Below, one piece after another: positions 6,232 to 11,166 of a stretch of DNA of 11,166 bases; position 1 is the stretch's first letter, and each line of letters opens with the position of its first letter. The translations under genes were made by a program, and so were the position numbers. The notes under the pieces are model-generated. The model was not told where the DNA came from. It searched no databases and saw only the letters and a program-made list of their open reading frames with translations. This DNA is from Nitrospirota bacterium (GTDB lineage: Bacteria > Nitrospirota > Nitrospiria > Nitrospirales > UBA8639), in contig JAOUGQ010000087.1 in the NCBI GenBank assembly GCA_029865515.1, positions 1 through 11,166 on the forward strand. The letters are read 5' to 3'.

Positions 6232-6269
6232 TAGGGTCTATCCATGCATTGATTCAAGCGGGAGGGACG

Positions 6270-7079
6270 ATGCGCGAATTTACTCACCGGGTGATTCTCA
6301 TCACCGGGGCGTCTTCTGGAATTGGCAAAGCCCTTGCCTGTGCGTTGGCTCCGCACTCGCCCAAACTGGTTTTGGTCGCGAGAGATCAGGCACGGTTGCA
6401 AGAGGTCGCTCTCATCTGTGAAAGCCTGGGTGCGTCCGCACTGGTGATTCCCACCGACGTGACGGATTCACAAGCCTGTTCGGCCATGATTCAACAGGCT
6501 GCTTCGAAATTTTCCCGGATTGATGTTTTGGTGAATAATGCCGGCATGTCCATGTGGTCAACTGTAGAGGATGTTCAGGACATGCGTCTTTTTCAACAGG
6601 TGATGGCGGTGAATTTTTTCGGGAGCGTGTACTGTACAAAATTCGCTTTGCCGTTCTTGAAGAAAACACAGGGCCGGATTGTTGCGATCTCCAGTGTGGC
6701 GAGTTTGACGGGGGTGCCTTCTCATTCGGCCTATTGTGCCAGTAAGCATGCGTTGAATGGATTTTTTGAGTCGCTTCGCATCGAGTTGGCGGGAACGGGA
6801 GTCACGGTGACCATTGTGGCACCTGATTTTGTGCAATCCGAAATTCATGAGCGAAGTGTCGGGGCCAATGGTCTACCTTTCGGGCGGGTGCTTCGGGGAC
6901 ATTCCAGATTTTTAACCGCGGAGAGGTGTGCGGACACCATCGTGAAGGGGATGGCTCAGCGGAAACGGCTGGTGTTCACATCCTGGAGAGGACAATGGGG
7001 CCGGTGGTTAAAATTAGTGAGTCCGCAATGTATTGATTGGATGGCCAGGAGGGGGGTTGCCGATGCTGATCGACATTAA
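6270..7079 (+). CDS. Short-chain dehydrogenase/reductase (SDR family)
   Basis: A 269-residue classical SDR that transfers hydride between NAD(P) and an alcohol or ketone substrate. The dinucleotide-binding TGASSGIG is at 12-19, the structural NNAG at 89-92, and the catalytic Ser-Tyr-Lys set at S142, Y155 and K159 (YCASK). FESLRIEL and APDFVQSEI follow as in the broad group of membrane-lipid and retinol-type SDRs. The C-terminus past residue 235 is Trp/Arg-rich and may contact a membrane. I use the ATG at 6270 because GGAGGG sits just upstream (6261-6266); an in-frame TTG at 6249 would add seven residues but lacks a site. It is the only confident plus-strand gene in the centre of the window, divergent from the 6196-5776 unit and convergent with the TraB/GumN gene. 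Substrate unknown. Confidence 0.9.
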   Translation: MREFTHRVILITGASSGIGKALACALAPHSPKLVLVARDQARLQEVALICESLGASALVIPTDVTDSQACSAMIQQAASKFSRIDVLVNNAGMSMWSTVEDVQDMRLFQQVMAVNFFGSVYCTKFALPFLKKTQGRIVAISSVASLTGVPSHSAYCASKHALNGFFESLRIELAGTGVTVTIVAPDFVQSEIHERSVGANGLPFGRVLRGHSRFLTAERCADTIVKGMAQRKRLVFTSWRGQWGRWLKLVSPQCIDWMARRGVADADRH

Positions 7080-7090
7080 CCTCTGGAAGT

Positions 7091-7200
7091 CTTGAAAAAG
7101 ACCGCCAGCGGCGTTCTCGCTCCTTGGCTGTGCTTACGTACCTCTCGTACGCTCCGCCCATCCAGGTAGCTGTGGCCTTGCTGGACGGATCTTTTTGAAC
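7091..7200. repeat. Palindromic intergenic element (~110 bp)
   Basis: The ends are imperfect inverted repeats: 7091-7109 (GAAAAAGACCGCCAGC core) and 7180-7200 (GCTGGACGGATCTTTTTGAAC), sharing AAAAAGA and CCAGC with small gaps. The centre has a perfect CGTAC-N5-GTACG hairpin (7137-7151). The element fills most of the gap between two convergent genes, encodes nothing convincing, and looks like a small dispersed intergenic repeat. Because T-rich tracts follow GC-rich segments on both strands, it may also terminate both genes. Only one copy is visible, so its repeat status is inferred. Confidence 0.5.
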
Positions 7201-7285
7201 ACATTGTTTGTCGTGTGACTCCCGGTTTCTCACATACGAATCATAAGCCAAAATATTGCCATTATTCAGCAGACCCTCTCTCTTC

Positions 7286-8218
7286 TTAGGGTATGGCATA
7301 AGATACCCGTTCGATTTGGAGGCCTTTTTGTTTCAGCAGGGCGATCAATCCGTCTTCTCCCGCCAAGTGAGCCGCACCCACGATGACCAACACGTTTTTG
7401 TCCTCCTTTAAGAAGGATTCGATTTGGGGAATCCAGTTCCGGTTTCGTTGTACCAGGAGTTTTTTGTAGAACAGGGGATAGGTTTTGAATGTCTCTACCA
7501 ATTGTTCTAACCCGTCCAGCCTTCCCTGGTGCCAGGCTTTCACCATATGCAAAAAGGCCTTTTCCCGTTCCTTCGATCCGGTGATGGCGAGTGATTCCTG
7601 GAGGAGAGCATCCTGGATTTTGAGGGGGAGGGTATCGAAGACATCCAATTGGTCTTGTACGGTTTCCAGCCCTCCAGTCGGTTTTCCCGCATCTTTCGCC
7701 ATGCGATAGAAATGATTTTCGATTCCTAATTCAGGGCGAAAGTCTTTAGATGAGTCAAATTTTCCGCTTAACGTGAGATAGAGGACCCAGGGTTTGTATT
7801 TTTCCACTTTCTGGATGTCACCTCCCAGGGCCTCGACCTTTTGTTTGAGGAGGGAATAGGTTTTTGGGGAGAGAGCCCTTTTCAGGGTGTTCCCGTTTTG
7901 AAAGGTGTACTGTTTTTCGAGCTTGGTAAATGAGTCGGGAGAAAACAAAATTTCCGGATCAATCTCAAAGATGACTTTCTGGGAATTGTAATAGGCGTAT
8001 GAGAAGGATCTGGTCAGGGGATAATATTCTTCGGCCAACACATGAATCGATCCCAAAATATAGACGGTATTCGTGTCGGACTGGATTTTATAAATCAGGC
8101 TGTTGTTGTACCCATCCCCCACGACCTGGCCTTGGACCGTGCCGGTACCCATCAAAATGAGGATCAAGATGAGAAGGCAGCTTATGCGTGGTTTCTGTTG
8201 TTGGTGTGTTGAATTCAT
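7286..8218 (-). CDS. Exported TraB/GumN-family protein
   Basis: A 310-residue protein with an N-terminal signal sequence: basic residues, a hydrophobic core (14-23), and probable cleavage after VQG near residue 30. It would act outside the cytoplasm. The mature part has the TraB/GumN (Tiki-like) layout, with GSIH at 56-59 near the start, LGIENHF around 164-170, GLET near 183-186, and GAAH at 281-284 near the end. The two GxxH histidines and nearby acidic residues form the proposed metal site, and Tiki relatives are metalloproteases, so peptidase activity is possible but unproven. I chose the ATG at 8218 because AGGGGG lies about 8 nt upstream; an earlier ATG at 8248 would add ten residues without a ribosome binding site and delay the signal sequence. 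The gene is separated from its upstream neighbour by 365 bp, so it is probably its own unit. Confidence 0.88.
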   Translation of the reverse strand: MNSTHQQQKPRISCLLILILILMGTGTVQGQVVGDGYNNSLIYKIQSDTNTVYILGSIHVLAEEYYPLTRSFSYAYYNSQKVIFEIDPEILFSPDSFTKLEKQYTFQNGNTLKRALSPKTYSLLKQKVEALGGDIQKVEKYKPWVLYLTLSGKFDSSKDFRPELGIENHFYRMAKDAGKPTGGLETVQDQLDVFDTLPLKIQDALLQESLAITGSKEREKAFLHMVKAWHQGRLDGLEQLVETFKTYPLFYKKLLVQRNRNWIPQIESFLKEDKNVLVIVGAAHLAGEDGLIALLKQKGLQIERVSYAIP

Positions 8219-8583
8219 TCCGATGCCCCCTATAAGAAATGTGGCCATGTCCGGTTTTGAAAGTGAGAAAACCCTTCTGTCCGATAGTGCCTATTGATGG
8301 TGCCCTTTAGGCGTTTGGGTGACCCTTACCGCCTAGTTCATCGGTGGCTAGAGAGGAAATGTAAAATCCGGAGAATGAAGGGAGATGGTGAGATTGATGG
8401 AATTCGTTGTTGGTTGCTGCCAGATTCAGGCAGGTTTGGAACGTTCATGCCCTGCGGAGGATCATATTGTTGAGACGTTTGTCCTGATCATAGGCTGAAA
8501 ATCCTGAGTGTAACCCGTACAACCGGTAAGAGGGGACGGACAATCGATCGTTGCTTCGATCGGAACTTGAGGCCGATGCTTTC
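8219..8583. other. Intergenic gap without a supported gene
   Basis: I see no credible coding sequence on either strand in these 365 bases. Two small inverted repeats are present. CGATCG-N6-CGATCG (8545-8562) lies 21 bases after the upstream stop codon. AGGCG...CGCCT (8309-8334) encloses a GGGTGACCC palindrome. Neither is followed by a T run, so neither is a standard intrinsic terminator; the first may still end the upstream operon transcript and the second could be an operator for the TraB/GumN gene. No clear -35/-10 pair was found. Confidence 0.4.
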
Positions 8584-9003
8584 TCAGGATTGTGGCGGGA
8601 CAGGTGCTTCTTGCAGGATAACCTGAAAGTCTTTCTGAGTGATGAAATGGCCATCGGCATAGAGTCGGAACTCATACCGTCCTGGTCCTGGAAATACCAG
8701 ATAGGGAATGTTCACGCCAAAGTCGTGTGTGCCCAAGCGGCTTGGAATGTCAATGGGTGGGAGGGAACCTTTGCCCACGATTTGGTCTTTATCAAGGTAC
8801 ACCAATTGGATTTCGAATGCGTATTTGCCTTCCGCATCCGTGAGCGAGAAATAGACGCCGACTTGTGGGTGCTGGCAGGGAAACGTCTTGGCCCAGAGGT
8901 GCGTGAAGGCTCCGATGATGCTCTTCTTGCCTGTCAGACTATCGATGATAATGGTGTCGCAGACTAAAAATGCGTGAATGATCGGTTTAATGAATTCAGC
9001 CAT
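8584..9003 (-). CDS. DUF6941-type conserved protein of unknown function
   Basis: A 139-residue soluble protein, mostly beta-strand by pattern. Its opening FLVCDTIIIDSLTGKKSIIGAF (residues 12-33) and closing FPGPGRYEFRLYADG (104-118) match my recollection of the DUF6941 family, which has a conserved CD...TGKKS(L/I)IG start and an immunoglobulin-like GxYxFxLxxDG end. No catalytic residues can be proposed. The ATG at 9003 is preferred because GAGGA (9012-9016) lies 8 nt upstream; an in-frame TTG at 9018 would overlap that site. It is last in the compact group that begins with the CPBP protein, with a 90-nt gap before it. Function unknown. Confidence 0.75.
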   Translation of the reverse strand: MAEFIKPIIHAFLVCDTIIIDSLTGKKSIIGAFTHLWAKTFPCQHPQVGVYFSLTDAEGKYAFEIQLVYLDKDQIVGKGSLPPIDIPSRLGTHDFGVNIPYLVFPGPGRYEFRLYADGHFITQKDFQVILQEAPVPPQS

Positions 9004-9093
9004 GGTATGTGTCCTCAACAGAAAGAGTTTTTTTCAGGGGACGGGCCCAAAAACTTCGAAAAGCCATGAGCCACGACCGGAGCCTTCTTGGCA

Positions 9094-9432
9094 TTAGTGA
9101 AGAAAAAGTCGAGTCAGCCCCACTCCTGCCAAGTATAACCCGAGAGCCAGCCCATATGCCGGCCAAAAGCCTAACTTTGGAACGACGGCAATCATCGTTC
9201 CCACATACACAAACCATGGGGGAGATAGCCAAATTAAATGTTTGGCAAACGAGACGGTCGGAGCCGATCCCGCATTGACGTAGACCAGGATAAAAGTCAA
9301 TCCGCTAATGACTGGCAACGTACTGGCAAACGCGGCAAGGAACCCTTTGCCATGACTTCCCAGATAAGTGGAGACACTGACTAATAATCCGCCCAGGAAA
9401 AAATACAACCCGTATCTGACCCATTCCGCCAT
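9094..9432 (-). CDS. Small four-helix membrane protein (DUF3147/GlpM-like)
   Basis: A 112-residue inner-membrane protein with hydrophobic stretches at about 6-24, 30-52, 66-84 and 89-110. Size, the early GGLLVSVSTYLG helix, the GKGFLAAFASTLP turn into helix 2, and a Pro-Trp-rich helix 3 (SPPWFVYVG) resemble the DUF3147/GlpM group of small membrane proteins. The family's function is not established, and my assignment rests on topology rather than a decisive motif. The ATG at 9432 follows GGGGAGGA closely. The gene begins 24 nt after the metallo-hydrolase stop, so the two are almost surely co-transcribed. Confidence 0.75.
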   Translation of the reverse strand: MAEWVRYGLYFFLGGLLVSVSTYLGSHGKGFLAAFASTLPVISGLTFILVYVNAGSAPTVSFAKHLIWLSPPWFVYVGTMIAVVPKLGFWPAYGLALGLYLAGVGLTRLFLH

Positions 9433-9456
9433 TGTTCCTCCCCGCAGTGTGTCATG

Positions 9457-10467
9457 TTAATGTTCGTGAAAGGCCTGCATGGCCTCCCGTTGAAGCACGT
9501 CCCCCTGGCCGGTATATCTGGGTGAAAAATGAAAGACCACCAATTGTTGCACTTCGGCTTTTCGTCCAAGAATTCCCGCTTGATTGGCCGTGAGGTGGTA
9601 ACGGTTGGCGGCTTTCCCCCGGTCTGCCTCTAAAAATGGCGCCTCGCAAAATAGGGTGTCGGCCCCCCGGCATAGCTGAATAATCTTTTCCTCATTTTCT
9701 GCATCATACCGGCAATCGACGACATAGGCGATTTTTTGCCCCCTGGTGATCGTGGTAAATTCTCGTTTCAGTGTGCCCAAATTAAATGTGCGCTCTTCTT
9801 TCCGGTGTTCAACATACAACGTGGCCGAAAAAGTATGCGAATCCGGTGCGCCATCCCAAATCAATTGTTTGACTTCCTTGAGCCAGGAGCCCACCGGAAG
9901 TCCGGCTTCATGGAGTCGGACTTTATTGATATTGATATGAAAGGGCTCTTCGAGGGCAAATGCCAGGGAGGGGATGCGGTGGTTCAGCGTCACGGCCTTG
10001 ACGAGAAGAGCGGGTTCGTGAAGAACCGTAAAGATCTGTGAATGATCCCCAGGGATCGGTGCTTCGAGCTGACAGATGAATGCGTCTTTTGCATGAAAGT
10101 GAGCCGGTTGGATATGGGACGGGTGAAACTCCCTGGCTTCGATGGTCAGCGGATATCCGTCAACCAGATTCCAGGTATAGCCCCGGAGTTTTCCCTGGAT
10201 ATTCTCAATGAGGCCCGGTGGACCATACAATCGAAGGTGTTTGCCACGACCTAGAGCAACGCGAACCAGCCGGTCAAACCCGATAAAGTGATCCATGTGG
10301 GTGTGAGAGACGAAAATATCCTGGGCTCTTAGAAGCCGGGATGGACTCAACGAGGTATTATCACCAAGATCAAACAGCAGTGCCCGCCGGCTCCAACGGA
10401 CTTCGACATAGAGGCCGGGGTCTCCAAATCGATCGTTGACAAGATAAGGAGAAAATGAGGGAGTCAT
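9457..10467 (-). CDS. RNase Z-like MBL-fold metallo-hydrolase
   Basis: A 336-residue metallo-beta-lactamase-fold hydrolase. The metal motif HTHMDH is at 55-60 (H55, H57, D59, H60). H163 in LNHRIPSLAF, D251 in VVDCRYD, H291 in YHLTANQAG and H313 in FHFSPRY match in order and spacing the remaining zinc and catalytic residues of ribonuclease Z, including the EAPF segment (275-278) equivalent to EATF. It could process tRNA 3' ends, but the family includes enzymes with other substrates. HTHMDHF replaces the commoner HxHGDH, and it is about 30 residues longer than the Bacillus enzyme, so I leave the gene symbol blank. Its ATG overlaps the TGA of the upstream CPBP gene (ATGA, 10464-10467), indicating translational coupling. 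Confidence 0.88.
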   Translation of the reverse strand: MTPSFSPYLVNDRFGDPGLYVEVRWSRRALLFDLGDNTSLSPSRLLRAQDIFVSHTHMDHFIGFDRLVRVALGRGKHLRLYGPPGLIENIQGKLRGYTWNLVDGYPLTIEAREFHPSHIQPAHFHAKDAFICQLEAPIPGDHSQIFTVLHEPALLVKAVTLNHRIPSLAFALEEPFHININKVRLHEAGLPVGSWLKEVKQLIWDGAPDSHTFSATLYVEHRKEERTFNLGTLKREFTTITRGQKIAYVVDCRYDAENEEKIIQLCRGADTLFCEAPFLEADRGKAANRYHLTANQAGILGRKAEVQQLVVFHFSPRYTGQGDVLQREAMQAFHEH

Positions 10468-11166
10468 GAGAGGGTGGCCCTCATGATGAGGTAGAGAATG
10501 ATGACTTCGATGGCATGGGCGAAAATCACGGCATAGAGGTTATTCATGCGGATCCTCATCCATCCCCAAATCAATCCATCCCATACCGCAATCCAGTGTA
10601 AATGACGGAACGTGGTGACCATAAAGGGATCAAAGGAAAATGTCAGGGCTGAAATTCCCAGAGGGAGGATGATAGCCCCTCGAGTCCGGATGAACCTGCT
10701 TTGAGTCAGATTGGAGTTATCGGGTTCAGGAGCCAACAACGTCAAAAGCCTTCCCAAGAGAAATCCACGGAAGTTTAATTCTACAGCTATTGCGATGACC
10801 AGTATAAACCAGGGCACCATGATCCAGGGTGGAATACGGGCATGCGGCGTGTGAGGGAGAAAATCAATATTGCCACCCAATGTTGGTATGACAAAAAGAA
10901 TGATCAGCGTATTCATGCATCCCAGGCTGATTCCCGTCATTGTGCCCCACCCAAGGCCGGCTCGAATGTTATTGGATTCAAGCCCAAGTCTGGGTAACCG
11001 GTCAACATTGTGAACGGCCCAGAGTCCCAACGCCAGATAAGCAATCAGTTGTGGAGCAAATTGAATGGCAGGTTGAGATTGCCAGTCTGCGGGTAGGAGG
11101 TAAAACCCGATTGTGGCAAAGACGGGAAGGAGGGCTAATCCTGCGGCTCTTTCTTTATGGGGTGTC
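10464..11166 (-). CDS. CPBP-family membrane protein, 5' end outside the window
   Basis: The frame stays open from the right edge to TGA at 10464-10466, giving 233 visible residues; the start lies beyond 11166. Starting at the TTG at 11030 would discard an open, hydrophobic upstream segment (GLALLPVFATIGFYLLP) and is not justified. Several membrane helices are visible. VELNFRGFLLGRL is the counterpart of the CPBP/Rce1 EExxxR motif, but with Val for the first Glu (E at 10779-10781 kept). The FxxxH motif is not evident in LTFSFDPF, and the final HAxxN reads HAIEV. The protein may therefore be a non-catalytic CPBP relative. It overlaps the metallo-hydrolase gene by four bases. Confidence 0.75.
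   Translation of the reverse strand, partial: TPHKERAAGLALLPVFATIGFYLLPADWQSQPAIQFAPQLIAYLALGLWAVHNVDRLPRLGLESNNIRAGLGWGTMTGISLGCMNTLIILFVIPTLGGNIDFLPHTPHARIPPWIMVPWFILVIAIAVELNFRGFLLGRLLTLLAPEPDNSNLTQSRFIRTRGAIILPLGISALTFSFDPFMVTTFRHLHWIAVWDGLIWGWMRIRMNNLYAVIFAHAIEVIILYLIMRATLS

Noticed and set aside
7091..7200. Insertion sequence
   Set aside because: The element has inverted ends but is only about 110 bp and encodes no transposase; a small non-autonomous repeat fits better.
6976..7299. 107-codon minus-strand frame across the dehydrogenase end and the palindromic element
   Set aside because: It overlaps the dehydrogenase antisense and reads through the repeat; no motif and no ribosome binding site.
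8551..8967. 138-codon plus-strand open frame
   Set aside because: It is antisense to the DUF6941-type gene, which has a ribosome binding site and conserved motifs; this frame has neither.
1..11166. CRISPR array, tRNA or rRNA genes
   Set aside because: No regularly spaced repeats, no tRNA cloverleaf with a TTCGA-type arm and CCA end, and no rRNA segments were recognised on either strand.

Overview
The window is an ordinary-looking bacterial chromosome segment of moderate GC, coding mostly on the minus strand. Gene content and protein style (a divergent full-length UvrA, a polyphosphate-glucokinase-like ROK protein, a TraB/GumN protein, a DUF6941-type protein, an RNase Z-like hydrolase and a CPBP-family membrane protein) suggest Nitrospirota, perhaps Nitrospira. 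This is inferred from protein character only; there is no rRNA or other taxonomic marker.

Left end (1-798). A 3'-terminal fragment of a second uvrA (62-185) lies about 750 bp from the matching end of the intact gene. Between the two ends sits a small type II toxin-antitoxin pair on the plus strand. The antitoxin is intact, preceded by a short palindrome that could be its operator. The ParE/RelE-like toxin is readable throughout but broken by one in-frame TAG. This is the clearest sign of past insertion or recombination here.

Positions 799-5707, minus strand. In transcription order these are a guanine-deaminase-like nucleoside deaminase, a polyphosphate-glucokinase-like ROK kinase with a lysine-rich tail, the fluoride channel CrcB/FluC, and the 938-residue UvrA. 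Spacings are 44, 81 and 140 nt, so at least the first two genes may be co-transcribed.

Positions 5708-6269. This stretch has no confident protein but is rich in signals on the minus strand: a perfect TTGACA -35 box, a dyad across the -10 box, two interlocked 9-bp inverted repeats that enclose a ribosome binding site and start codon, and a strong intrinsic terminator. It looks like a roughly 420-nt transcription unit (small RNA, small-protein gene or leader) and is the best candidate for something undescribed.

Positions 6270-7285. A plus-strand short-chain dehydrogenase converges on the TraB/GumN gene. The gap between them holds a roughly 110-bp element with imperfect terminal inverted repeats and a central hairpin, probably a dispersed intergenic repeat that may also terminate transcription in both directions.

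Right part (7286-11166), minus strand. A CPBP-family membrane protein, whose 5' end lies outside the window, overlaps an RNase Z-like metallo-hydrolase by four bases. Close behind follow a four-helix DUF3147/GlpM-like membrane protein and the DUF6941-type protein. After a 365-bp gap comes the exported TraB/GumN protein. No tRNA, rRNA, CRISPR array or transposase was seen.
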